Assembly (NCBI GenBank): GCA_023421395.1 | Contig: JAEZTL010000003.1 | Span: 127,081-191,080 of the forward strand | Reading direction: 5' to 3' | DNA: 64,000 bases | DNA from: Bacillota bacterium | Lineage (GTDB): Bacteria > Bacillota > Clostridia > Christensenellales > Aristaeellaceae | Shown: piece by piece, positions 39,422-47,402 of the stretch | Layout: the number at the start of each line of letters is the position of its first letter | Position numbering within the stretch: position 1 is the first letter of the stretch | Translations under genes and position numbers: made by a program | The notes under the pieces: generated by a model | Seen by the model: only the letters and a program-made list of their open reading frames with translations | Database searches by the model: none | What the model was told of the DNA's origin: nothing

Positions 39422-40314
39422 TTGCCGGCCTGCGCGGCCTGCGCCACCCGGACGCTGACCACCACGCCCAGGATGACCAGCGCGCCGCCCGCCATATGGC
39501 GCCGGGTGAGCGTCTCGCCCAGCAGGATTACCGAAAACAGCGTGCCGAAGATGGGCACCAGGTTCATCAGAAACGCGGAAGTCGACGGCTTGAGCCGCCT
39601 CAGGCCAAAGTTGTACATCAGGTACGCCGCCACCGAGCACAAAGCGCCCAGGTACAGAAGCATGGCAAGCGACGGCAGATCCGGCGCCTGCCATTTTTTT
39701 ACCTCGAAGAGCGTGAAGGGCAGAAAGCCGGCAAAGCCGGCCAGCGTCTGATAAAACGACAGTGTGACCGCCGGAAAGCGCCCCACCACCCTGCGCGTGG
39801 AGAAGATGTACGCCGTCCAAACGATGCCGGTGCCCAGCAGGATCAGGTTGCCCATGAGCGGGTTCTCCGCGCCTTCGGCCGCCTCCGAGCCCACCGAGAT
39901 CAGGTACACCCCCACGATCGCCAGCGCGATGCCCGCCACCTGCCTGAGCGTGATGGGCGTCTTGTATACGATGCGCTCGCCCGCCAGCGTGATCGCCGGG
40001 AACGAGGCCACGATCAGCGCGGCGCTGGACGCCGTGGTCAGCGTCAGCCCCACGTTCTCCAGCAGGAAGTACAGCGTGATGCCCATGAAGCCGCTGAAGG
40101 CGATGGGCAGAAATTCCCGCCACGTGGGACGGACCCGCTCCTTCAGCACCCTGCGCGCGACCCAGAGCAGAATCAGCGCCACAAAAAAACGCGCCGCCGC
40201 CAGCGTGATCGGCGCGAACGTGCGGTATGCCACCTTTGTGGCGATGAAAGACGAGCTCCAGATGATGAGCGCGCCCACCGTCGCGAGGTAGTGCCAGCCG
40301 TTTTTTTCGTTCAT
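39409..40314 (-). CDS. DMT-superfamily transporter (EamA family)
   Basis: A 301-residue membrane protein with ten hydrophobic helices in two EamA repeats. It begins GWHYLATVGALIIWSSSFIATKV, with PITLAAARFFVALILLW and later LGALCSVAAYLMYNFGLRRLKPS, characteristic of the RhaT/EamA drug-metabolite transporters. ATG 40314 follows AAAGGAGCCTTT; the upstream in-frame ATG lacks this. The substrate is unknown; family members export amino acids or metabolites. Confidence 0.9.
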   Translation of the reverse strand: MNEKNGWHYLATVGALIIWSSSFIATKVAYRTFAPITLAAARFFVALILLWVARRVLKERVRPTWREFLPIAFSGFMGITLYFLLENVGLTLTTASSAALIVASFPAITLAGERIVYKTPITLRQVAGIALAIVGVYLISVGSEAAEGAENPLMGNLILLGTGIVWTAYIFSTRRVVGRFPAVTLSFYQTLAGFAGFLPFTLFEVKKWQAPDLPSLAMLLYLGALCSVAAYLMYNFGLRRLKPSTSAFLMNLVPIFGTLFSVILLGETLTRRHMAGGALVILGVVVSVRVAQAAQAGNQAG

Positions 40315-40441
40315 AAAGGCTCCTTTGCCTTGGCGATAGAAATCCGCTTTGCGGCTTTTTGCCGATGTTTGGAACGGGACGGTTTCACCGGGCAATGAAA
40401 AACCCTTTGCAACTATTCATTGCGTGAAAACCGATTCGGAT

Positions 40442-40516
40442 ACGCTTTCCCCGTCAGCCGGGCTTGCCTGGCCTTTTGGGGGAAAGCCCAATCCGCGTGC
40501 CGCCGGATTTGATGAA
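40442..40516 (+). repeat. Dispersed intergenic inverted-repeat unit B, copy 2
   Basis: GCTTTCCCC, an inner hairpin GCCGGGCTTGCCTGGC, GGGGGAAAGCC, then AATCCGCGTGCCGCCGGATT. The order and arms match the unit at 3008-3090. It is followed by a separate perfect hairpin. Confidence 0.55.
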
Positions 40517-40518
40517 AC

Positions 40519-40547
40519 GTAGAGAGGGCTTCGGCCCTCTCTACACG
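40519..40547 (+). other. Perfect UUCG-capped hairpin
   Basis: GTAGAGAGGGC, TTCG, GCCCTCTCTAC: an 11-base stem with the stable TTCG loop, in the gap between the EamA transporter (leftward) and the end of livF. It may stop or stabilise livF transcripts reading leftward, but no T run follows on either strand. Confidence 0.6.
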
Positions 40548-40676
40548 CTTCCGGGGTTGGGATTTACGCGCCGATCGCCGCCCTTTTCCTTGAGGTCCGG
40601 GGCGCAGCCCCGATTCATCGAAGGAAGCCGGTGGGAGGACAGGTGCGCCCGCAGGCTGCCCATACCGCGATACGCG

Positions 40677-41381
40677 CTATGCGCCGAGATACGCCTTTCG
40701 GACCTTGTCATCCTCCATCAGCTCGGCCGCGGTGCCGGTCATCACGATGGTACCCGTCTCCAGCACGTAGGCGCGGTCGGACACCGAAAGCGCCATGCGC
40801 GCGTTCTGCTCCACCAGAAGGATCGTGATCCCCTGCTGGTGCAGCGAGCCGATGATGCGGAAGATCTCCTTGACCAGGATGGGCGATAAGCCCATCGAAG
40901 GCTCGTCCATCAGGAGGATCTTGGGGTTGGTCATCAGCGCGCGGCCGGTGGCCAGCATCTGCTGCTCGCCGCCGGACAGCGTGCCCGCCACCTGCCGGGC
41001 CCGCTCCTTGAGCCGGGGGAAGCTTTGAAACACCATGTCCACATTGGCTTCCACCCGTGCCTTGTCGCTGAGCGAATAAGCGCCCATCTTCAGGTTCTCC
41101 AGCACCGTCATGCGGCTGAACACGTGCCGCCCCTCGGGCACGTGGGCCAGGCCCATCCCGATGATGCGGTTGGGCTCCACCTTGCGAAGGTCGCGCCCGT
41201 CCAGCGAAATTTCGCCGGAGGTGGCGCGGTTGAGCTGCGAGATGGTGCGCAGGATCGTGGTCTTTCCCGCGCCGTTGGCGCCGATCAGCGACACGATCTC
41301 GCCGTCGCCGACGGTGATGGACACGCCCTTGATGGCGTGGATCGCGCCGTAGTGTACGTGCAGGTCTTGAACTTTCAGCAT
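40677..41381 (-). CDS. livF: Branched-chain amino-acid ABC transporter ATP-binding protein LivF
   Basis: A 234-residue ATPase, last gene of the liv operon. Walker A is GANGAGKTT, the signature LSGGEQQMLA, Walker B LLMDEPSMGLSP and the switch LVEQNARMAL, typical of LivF. ATG 41381 lies 10 bases after the livG stop. It energises import of branched-chain or other hydrophobic amino acids together with LivG. Confidence 0.95.
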   Translation of the reverse strand: MLKVQDLHVHYGAIHAIKGVSITVGDGEIVSLIGANGAGKTTILRTISQLNRATSGEISLDGRDLRKVEPNRIIGMGLAHVPEGRHVFSRMTVLENLKMGAYSLSDKARVEANVDMVFQSFPRLKERARQVAGTLSGGEQQMLATGRALMTNPKILLMDEPSMGLSPILVKEIFRIIGSLHQQGITILLVEQNARMALSVSDRAYVLETGTIVMTGTAAELMEDDKVRKAYLGA

Positions 41382-41391
41382 GCTGCCCCTC

Positions 41392-42162
41392 CTACTCGCC
41401 CAGATAGGCCGCGATCACCTTGGGGTTGTGCGCAATTTCCTCGGGCAACCCCTCGGCGATGACCTCGCCGTAGTCGATCACGACGATCCGCTCGCAGATG
41501 TTCATCACCAGGCTCATGTCGTGCTCGATGAGCAGGATCGCGATGTTGAAGCGGCTGCGGATGATGTTGATGCACTCGAGAAGCTCCGCCGTCTCCGTGG
41601 GGTTCATGCCGGCGGCGGGCTCGTCCAGGAGCAGCATCTTCATGTCGGTGGCCAGCGCGCGGGCGATCTCGAGCCTTCGCTGCTGGCCGTAGGGCAGGTT
41701 TTCCGCCGTCCAGTCGGCCTTCGACTGCAGGTTGAAGACGCCCAGCAGATCCATCGCCTTTTCGTAGATCCGCTGTTCCTCCTGATAGTAGCGGCCGTTT
41801 CGCAAAAGCATGCCGCCCAGGCCGTATTTTACCTTGGGGGTGAAGGAAATCAGCACGTTTTCCAGAACCGTCATCTTTTTGAAGAGGCGGATGTTCTGGA
41901 ACGTGCGCGCCACGCCGGCGGCCACGATCTCATGGGTTTTTCGGCCGTTGAGCTTCTGCCCGTAGAGGAAGAATTCGCCCTCGGTGGGCTTGTACACGCC
42001 GGTGAGCAGGTTGAATACCGTGGTCTTTCCCGCGCCGTTGGGGCCGATCAGGCCCACCAGTTCGCCCTCGCCGATGTCGATGCTAAAGTGCTGCACGGCC
42101 TTCAGGCCGCCGAACGCGATGCCCAGGTTGACGGCTTTCAGAACGCTCTTCATGTCAGGCAC
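41392..42162 (-). CDS. livG: Branched-chain amino-acid ABC transporter ATP-binding protein LivG
   Basis: A 256-residue ATPase. Walker A is GPNGAGKTT, the signature region LPYGQQRRLEIA (the LivG variant of LSGGQ), Walker B LLLDEPAAGMNP and the switch LIEHDMSLV. These are family-standard. The start overlaps the end of livM by eight bases. It pairs with LivF to form the ATPase dimer. Confidence 0.95.
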   Translation of the reverse strand: MPDMKSVLKAVNLGIAFGGLKAVQHFSIDIGEGELVGLIGPNGAGKTTVFNLLTGVYKPTEGEFFLYGQKLNGRKTHEIVAAGVARTFQNIRLFKKMTVLENVLISFTPKVKYGLGGMLLRNGRYYQEEQRIYEKAMDLLGVFNLQSKADWTAENLPYGQQRRLEIARALATDMKMLLLDEPAAGMNPTETAELLECINIIRSRFNIAILLIEHDMSLVMNICERIVVIDYGEVIAEGLPEEIAHNPKVIAAYLGE

Positions 42163-43210
42163 CGCCTTTCGTGGCCCCGGTTCCGGCTTTTCGGCCCCGC
42201 TCGAACAGGAGCCGGTACAGCGAAAATTCGTAGGTCCCCACCAGGCCGGTGGGCCGGAAGATCATGACCATGACCAGCACCACCGAATACACCAGCATGC
42301 GGTTGTCGCCGAAGGAGCGCAAAAGCTCCGGCAGCGCCGTGAGAATCACCGTCGCGCCGATGGAGCCGGTCAAGGACCCCATGCCGCCCAGCACCACCAT
42401 GATGACCATCTCGGTGGAGCGCATGAACGAAAAGTCGCCCGGCTGCAGCGTGCCGGTGCCGCGGTGGGCGAAGATCGCACCCGCGACCCCCGCGAAAAGC
42501 GCCGACAGCGTGAAGGTCAGCACCTTGTAGAAGGTGGTGTTGAGCCCCACGGAGGCCGCGGCGATGTCGTCGTCCCGGATGGCCATGATCGCGCGCCCAA
42601 ACTTTGAGCGCACAAAGCAGTACATCGCGGCCACGCACAAGACCATGATCCAGAACACCAGGTAGAGGTCGTTCATCTTCATGATGCCGATCAGCGCCTG
42701 GCCAGCCTGGCCCTGAGCGAGGCCCTTGCCGCCCGCCGCGGGGATGTTCTGGATGGCGACGCGGATGATCTCGCCAAAACCCAGCGTGATGATCGCCAGG
42801 TAGTCGCCCCGGAGCCGGAGCGCCGGGATGCCCACGAGCAGCCCGAAAAGCGCCGCCATCAGGGCGCCCGCGACGAGGCCGATGGCAAACATCAGAACGT
42901 TTGGCAGCGGCGCCATCTGCCCGGCCTTGATGGCGTTCACCATGGCCTTGGTGACCAGCGCGGAGGTGTACGCGCCGATGGCCATAAAGCCCGCGTGGCC
43001 CAGCGCCAGCTGGCCGAGGAAGCCCAGCGTCAGGTTGAGGGATGTGACCACGATGATCGTAAAGCAGGTTTGCAGCAGGATGGTGCGGATGTAGGTATTC
43101 ACCATCCCGGAGTGGTCCAGAAGCACCAGGATCACAAACACCAGCGCCACGCCCATGAGGGTGACGAGATGCTTTTTGCGCTCGAGGGAGGGATTGAGCA
43201 TGTTCATCAC
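42155..43210 (-). CDS. livM: Branched-chain amino-acid ABC transporter permease LivM
   Basis: A 351-residue permease with about ten hydrophobic helices. It has SLNLTLGFLGQLALGHAGFMAIGAY near residue 60 and RGDYLAIITLGFGEIIRV, the conserved LivM signature and ATPase-contact loop. It directly abuts livH. The start can be GTG 43210 or ATG 43207; the difference is one codon. Confidence 0.94.
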   Translation of the reverse strand: MMNMLNPSLERKKHLVTLMGVALVFVILVLLDHSGMVNTYIRTILLQTCFTIIVVTSLNLTLGFLGQLALGHAGFMAIGAYTSALVTKAMVNAIKAGQMAPLPNVLMFAIGLVAGALMAALFGLLVGIPALRLRGDYLAIITLGFGEIIRVAIQNIPAAGGKGLAQGQAGQALIGIMKMNDLYLVFWIMVLCVAAMYCFVRSKFGRAIMAIRDDDIAAASVGLNTTFYKVLTFTLSALFAGVAGAIFAHRGTGTLQPGDFSFMRSTEMVIMVVLGGMGSLTGSIGATVILTALPELLRSFGDNRMLVYSVVLVMVMIFRPTGLVGTYEFSLYRLLFERGRKAGTGATKGGA

Positions 43211-44128
43211 CTACACTTTCTCGCCGACGTTCTTGCCCATAATGCCGGCCGGCTTGACCAGGAGCACGATGATCAGGATGCCGAACACGATGGCGTCCGA
43301 AAACGCCGAGGTGATCACGCCGCCGGTCAAAGTGCCGATGTATGCCTTGGAGAGGCTCTCCACGATGCCCACCACAATGCCGCCCAGCATCGCGCCGGGG
43401 ATGATGCCGATGCCCCCCAGCACCGCCGCGACGAAGGCCTTCAGGCCCAGCATGTAGCCCATGGTGGTGGTCACCTGGTTGTACTGCGCGCAGTACATGA
43501 GGGACGCCACCGCCGCGAGGCCCGCGCCGATGCCGAAGGTCAATGTGATGGTTCTATTGACGCTCACACCCATGAGGTTCGAGGCGTCCTTGTCCTCGCT
43601 CACGGCGCGCATCGCCTGGCCCGCCTTGGTGTACTTGACAAACAGCGAAAGTCCGACCATCATCACCACGCCGATGGCGATGGTCAGAAGCGTATTGACG
43701 CTGAAACCTCCCACGCTGTCCACGCTGAACTTGAAGATGGTGCCCACCTGCTTGGGCGAAGCGGTAAAGAGCTTCTGCGCCAGGTTCTCCAGAAAAAGGC
43801 TCATGGCGATGGCGGTGATCAGCGACGACATGTTGTTGCCGCGCCTTCGGACCGGGCTGTAGGCCAGCTTTTCCACCAGCATGCCGACGATCGCGCACAC
43901 GATCACCGCCAGCACGACGGCCGTCCACGCGGGCATGCCGGCGGCCATCATCAGCGGGATGGTGAACACCAGCGTATACCCGCCCACCATGATGAAATCC
44001 CCGTGGGCGAAGTTGATCAGCCGGATGATGCCATACACCATCGTGTACCCGAGCGCGATCAGCGCGTAGATGGACCCCACGCGCAGTCCGTTGATCAGCT
44101 GCTGAATGAATAGCGACAGTCCGTTCAT
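43211..44128 (-). CDS. livH: Branched-chain amino-acid ABC transporter permease LivH
   Basis: A 305-residue permease. It has LRVGSIYALIALGYTMVYGIIRLINFAHGD, the start typical of LivH, and MRAVSEDKDASNLMGVSVN, the ATPase-contact loop. ATG 44128 gives the family start (MNGLSLFIQQLINGL). The frame is open further upstream, but that part runs through the hairpin at 44188-44218. It is the second gene after livJ, behind a likely partial terminator. Confidence 0.94.
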   Translation of the reverse strand: MNGLSLFIQQLINGLRVGSIYALIALGYTMVYGIIRLINFAHGDFIMVGGYTLVFTIPLMMAAGMPAWTAVVLAVIVCAIVGMLVEKLAYSPVRRRGNNMSSLITAIAMSLFLENLAQKLFTASPKQVGTIFKFSVDSVGGFSVNTLLTIAIGVVMMVGLSLFVKYTKAGQAMRAVSEDKDASNLMGVSVNRTITLTFGIGAGLAAVASLMYCAQYNQVTTTMGYMLGLKAFVAAVLGGIGIIPGAMLGGIVVGIVESLSKAYIGTLTGGVITSAFSDAIVFGILIIVLLVKPAGIMGKNVGEKV

Positions 44129-44187
44129 GTACTGAAACACCCTTTCATCGGCCGGCCCGTCCCGGCGCAAGGTGAAAAATAAGGAAA

Positions 44188-44218
44188 GCATGGGGCGGAC
44201 TTTCGGTCCGCCCCATGC
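44188..44218 (-). terminator. Hairpin/partial terminator between livJ and livH
   Basis: A perfect 13-base stem, GCATGGGGCGGAC with GTCCGCCCCATGC, has a five-base loop. On the minus strand it is followed by TTTCCTTATTTTT, an imperfect T run. It probably lowers livHMGF mRNA relative to livJ mRNA, as common for binding-protein operons. Confidence 0.75.
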
Positions 44219-44275
44219 GTCGTCCGGTTGGCAGTCACTTCTGCCGCCCGCGGCGCCTCAGGGCATCCGCGCGGC

Positions 44276-45427
44276 TTACCCGATGTACTTGTAGAAGGAA
44301 GCGGCGCCGTCCTTGTACTGAAGCACCGCGCACTGCTTGATGGGCGTGCCGGTCTCGTCCAGCGTGAAGGAGCCGGTGACGCCGGAGAAGCTCATGCCCT
44401 TCATGGCTTCGATGATGGCGGCGGTGTCGTCCGAGCCGGCCTTGTCGATGGCCTGGGCCAGCATGTAGACGGAGTCATAGCCCAGCGCGGCCAGCGCGGT
44501 CAGGCTCGCGGCGCCGAAGGTATCGGTGTAGCTCTTCACGAAGCCCTGCACCACCTCGGACGGATCGTCCGGCGCGTAGTGGTTGGTGAAGTAGCAGTTG
44601 TCGTACAGGCTCTTGTCCTCAACCATCGTGTTCTGGGTGCCGTCCCAGCCGTCCGCGCCGACAAAGGCGCCGGTGAAGCCGGCCGCGCGGGCCTGCGGCA
44701 CGATGTATGGGCCAATGGTGTCATAGTAGTAGGGGGCGAAGATCAGCTCGGCGCCGGAGGCGACGATGTTGGTCAGCTGTGCGGTATAGTCGGTGTCCGC
44801 CACGCCGGAGGAGCTCTCCGTGGCGACGATCTCAAGGCCCAGGTCGGGCGCGGCCTTCTTGAACGCCTCGTACAGGCCCGCGGAATACGGGTCGCCGGAG
44901 GCGTACAGGATCGCGACCTTCTTGGCGCCCAGGTCCACGGCGATCTTCGCGCCGACTTCGCCCTGATAGGAGTCGCGGAAGCAGGCGCGGAATACGCTGG
45001 TGGTGCCGTCGGTGACGGTATCCGCCGTGGCGGTGGGCGTCAGCAGCAGCATGCCTTCGGAGTCGGCCAGCGTGGCCAGGCCCGCGGTCACGCCCGAGGT
45101 GACCGAGCCGATGATGGCCTTGGCGCCGTCGGAAACCAGTTTGTTGAAGGCGTTGGCGCCTTCGGTGGAATCGGCCTTATCGTCCATGTAGGCGATGACT
45201 TCCAGCGGACGGCCACCCAGTACGCCGCCCTTGGCGTTGATTTCATCAATCGCCAGCTTGACGCCGTTGGAGGTGGATTCGCCGTAGGTGGCGAGATTTC
45301 CGGTCATCGGCATCGTGACGCCGATCTTGACCGGCTCGCCGGTGGCGGCGGCCAGCGCAGTGGCGGGCATCAGCATGAGGCCGGCGACCATCGCGAGGCA
45401 GAGCACGAGGGACAGGGTTTTCTTCAT
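44276..45427 (-). CDS. livJ: Branched-chain amino-acid ABC transporter substrate-binding protein LivJ
   Basis: A 383-residue exported protein of the periplasmic-binding-like I fold. The signal peptide (KKTLSLVLCLAMVAGLMLM) ends near residue 27 (ALAAATG); no clear lipobox is present. The mature part starts VKIGVTMPMTGNLATYGES and continues GVKLAIDEINAKGGVLG and GAKAIIGSVTSGVTAGL, the standard LivJ sequences. ATG 45427 follows GAAGGGAGGAACCCC. It is the first gene of the liv operon, with a consensus promoter. Confidence 0.95.
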   Translation of the reverse strand: MKKTLSLVLCLAMVAGLMLMPATALAAATGEPVKIGVTMPMTGNLATYGESTSNGVKLAIDEINAKGGVLGGRPLEVIAYMDDKADSTEGANAFNKLVSDGAKAIIGSVTSGVTAGLATLADSEGMLLLTPTATADTVTDGTTSVFRACFRDSYQGEVGAKIAVDLGAKKVAILYASGDPYSAGLYEAFKKAAPDLGLEIVATESSSGVADTDYTAQLTNIVASGAELIFAPYYYDTIGPYIVPQARAAGFTGAFVGADGWDGTQNTMVEDKSLYDNCYFTNHYAPDDPSEVVQGFVKSYTDTFGAASLTALAALGYDSVYMLAQAIDKAGSDDTAAIIEAMKGMSFSGVTGSFTLDETGTPIKQCAVLQYKDGAASFYKYIG

Positions 45428-45754
45428 TGGGGTTCCTCCCTTCAATGTTCCGGTGAACATCGTCTCGCCTGGGGGTTACAAAAAGGGCAATGGAAATTAA
45501 ACCATGCGCCCTGCATGTTAAACCCCATTGCTTGCGTAGATTATACTATGCCCCCCCACCCATGTCAATAGATCATGAATGTTAACTAACGTAAAATTGC
45601 AGATTGCGCCGAAATTCTGCAAGCGATTCCGTCATTTTCCGGGTATTTCTCCGGGAGGATGCATCACGCCGTCTGGTTTCCACCGAAACCACGCGGCCGG
45701 GACATGTATAAACAACGCGGGAGGCATCACGGCGCGCCACGTTGCCGCGGCCCT
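45428..45754. other. Intergenic region: livJ promoter and leader; otherwise nothing seen
   Basis: The 327-base gap contains the livJ promoter at 45540-45568. The livJ leader has an imperfect hairpin (GCAATGG and CCATTGC arms, 45486-45533, with inner CATGC/GCATG), followed on the minus strand by CCTTTTTG, a weak possible attenuator. From about 45570 to 45754 I see no gene or clear structure, and no terminator for the leftward gene at 45755. Confidence 0.5.
45540..45568 (-). promoter_or_regulatory. Consensus promoter of the liv operon
   Basis: On the minus strand TTGACA (45568-45563) and TATAAT (45545-45540) match both consensus hexamers exactly, with a 17-base spacer. A strong constitutive or repressible promoter is expected. 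Confidence 0.92.
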
Positions 45755-46645
45755 TCACAGCGCGGTGAAAACGCCCGCCATTCCCTCCGGAGGCAGCGCC
45801 GAAACCCGCGCCGCCACATCGGCCGCCAGCGCGCGGAGCAGCGCCCGCCCATCGCCTTCCGCCAGGCCGTCCGCCGCGCGGCGAAGGCCCGCGGCAAAGC
45901 TCCGTTCGCCCAGTCGGCGCGCACGCGCAAAGAGGCGCACGCCGTCCTCCGGGGATACGTGGAGCGCGGCGGGGTCCTTTCCCAGCATCAAAAGCCCCAG
46001 CGCGTTGGCCGCCGCCGGTTCGAACAGGTTCACCACCTGCTCCCGCGGGTCGCGAAAGTGCCGCCCGTGCAGCCGGACGATCCGGTCAAACGGGAGCCTG
46101 GCGAGGAATGCGTTCTCGAGCCGCCATTCCCAAAGGTAGCTTTCGATATACCGCACGCCCGAGCCCTCCGCCGGGCGGAACAGCGGATAGTCGATCATCG
46201 CCGGGATGTCGTGGGCGAAGAGGTCCGGCCGGTACGCGTGGAAGAAACCGCCGATGCTTTGCAGCGTGTCCCGGTAGGCCAGGTTCTCAAAGGGCAGCGC
46301 CTCCCGAAGCGCCCGGTCGTAGGCCGCCTTCGCGTGGAAGATCCGCCGGACGAGCCTTTGAAAGCCCGCCCGGTACAGCGCGGCGAGGGGCTTGTCCAGC
46401 AGAAGGCGCGCGGCTCCGTCCGCCGGAAGCGGCTCCAGCGCCTGCGAGACGACAAAGCATAATGACCGGAGGAGTTCCTGCGCCTCTTCGGCGCGGATGC
46501 TGGAATCCCCTCGGGAGAGCACCGCCGCTTTTTCGGAAAGCAGCGTCCACAGCTCGTTCATGACGCGGCGCGCCGCGCCCTCCGGCAGCGCGCCGGCCGC
46601 GGGCCCCAGCCATGGGGCCAGTTCGCGCGTTATTCCTCCGTCCAA
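45755..46645 (-). CDS. Uncharacterised protein, probably DUF6179 family
   Basis: A 296-residue, largely helical soluble protein without signal or membrane segments. Notable stretches are ELLRSLCFVVSQAL, YRDTLQSIGGFFHAYRPDLFAHDIPAMIDYPL and YIESYLWEWRLENAFL. I recall these from the DUF6179 family of Clostridia, which often sits next to DUF6323; this is memory, not a search. The ATG lies inside the end of the upstream gene (16-base overlap), so the two are translationally coupled. The function is unknown. Confidence 0.6.
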   Translation of the reverse strand: MDGGITRELAPWLGPAAGALPEGAARRVMNELWTLLSEKAAVLSRGDSSIRAEEAQELLRSLCFVVSQALEPLPADGAARLLLDKPLAALYRAGFQRLVRRIFHAKAAYDRALREALPFENLAYRDTLQSIGGFFHAYRPDLFAHDIPAMIDYPLFRPAEGSGVRYIESYLWEWRLENAFLARLPFDRIVRLHGRHFRDPREQVVNLFEPAAANALGLLMLGKDPAALHVSPEDGVRLFARARRLGERSFAAGLRRAADGLAEGDGRALLRALAADVAARVSALPPEGMAGVFTAL

Positions 46646-47073
46646 GGCGCCTCCTCCTCCCAGCCGCGGAGCACCTCGCCCAGCGTGGCGCCGTTCAGGC
46701 GCTCCAGCGAACCCCGGGCTTCGTCAAAACGCAGGCGCATGTTCTCGATCAGCGCCTCATCCGGGATCAGCCCGTCCGCCTCGTTCCGTAAATAGTAGAA
46801 GGAATCGATCAGCTCGCAGACGGTCTCCTCGTACTCCTCCCGCCGGATGTAGGGCGAATCGCAGAACGCCTCGACCAGCGCGCACAGGATGCCGCCGCCA
46901 AACTCCATCCGGCCCGCGTCCAGAAGCGCCCGGTCGCGCCGATTCAGAATCCGCCCGATCTGCCCGGGCGACAGCGCCAGCCCATAGCGCGCCGTCACCG
47001 CGTTGGCGCGCATCAGTTCCAGCGCCGCGCCCGAGCGCGCCAGGGCCGCGGCCGCCCGCTCGAAATCCGCCAT
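46630..47073 (-). CDS. Uncharacterised protein, probably DUF6323 family
   Basis: A 147-residue protein, helical, with a short motif region YGLALSPGQIGRILNRRDRALLDAGRMEFGGGIL, then RREEYEETVCELIDSFYYLRNE. It resembles DUF6323, the usual partner of DUF6179. The start is set at ATG 47073 because GGGGAGGG lies seven bases upstream; ATG 47079 is too close to it. A promoter at 47105-47132 is placed properly. The LSPGQIGRIL stretch looks helix-turn-helix-like, but this is weak. Confidence 0.6.
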   Translation of the reverse strand: MADFERAAAALARSGAALELMRANAVTARYGLALSPGQIGRILNRRDRALLDAGRMEFGGGILCALVEAFCDSPYIRREEYEETVCELIDSFYYLRNEADGLIPDEALIENMRLRFDEARGSLERLNGATLGEVLRGWEEEAPWTEE

Positions 47074-47104
47074 GATCATCCCTCCCCGCCGATCCCTGTG
47101 GCCC

Positions 47105-47132
47105 ATTATAGCCGCGCCGCGCCGGCGGACAA
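47105..47132 (-). promoter_or_regulatory. Promoter of the DUF6323-DUF6179 pair
   Basis: On the minus strand TTGTCC (47132-47127) and TATAAT (47110-47105) with a 16-base spacer, about 32 bases upstream of the ATG. Confidence 0.6.
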
Positions 47133-47135
47133 GCC

Positions 47136-47221
47136 TTGACTTTTTCCCTGTTTTGTGGTATGATATGAGCGTTGTGAACGGCGCTTTTCCGAAGTTTAAC
47201 GGAAGGGCGTTTTTTGTTTTT
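47136..47221 (+). promoter_or_regulatory. Promoter followed at once by an intrinsic terminator (short RNA or attenuator)
   Basis: TTGACT (47136-47141), 17-base spacer, TATGAT (47159-47164). Transcription would start near 47171. It then meets a ten-base stem, CGCTTTTCCG (47182-47191) with CGGAAGGGCG (47200-47209), followed by TTTTTTGTTTT. A transcript of about 50 nt would result, or a conditional read-through into the oligopeptide operon, which also has its own promoter at 47322-47350. Confidence 0.6.
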
Positions 47222-47321
47222 ACGGCCGCCGCACCGCGGATTTGTTGTTTTCATAGCGGCTAAACGGGTGTTTTTGACCAATCCGGCCGCCTCCAAAACA
47301 CGAAGGACCCGGCCGGGGGGA

Positions 47322-47350
47322 TTGCAAACGTGCGGATTCACCGGTATAAT
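47322..47350 (+). promoter_or_regulatory. Promoter of the oligopeptide-binding protein gene
   Basis: TTGCAA at 47322-47327 and TATAAT at 47345-47350 with a 17-base spacer, 52 bases before ATG 47403. Confidence 0.8.
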
Positions 47351-47402
47351 ACAAATTGTATCCCCGGTAAAAAAACTGTTCTGGTCAGGGAGGAGAATCG
47401 CA

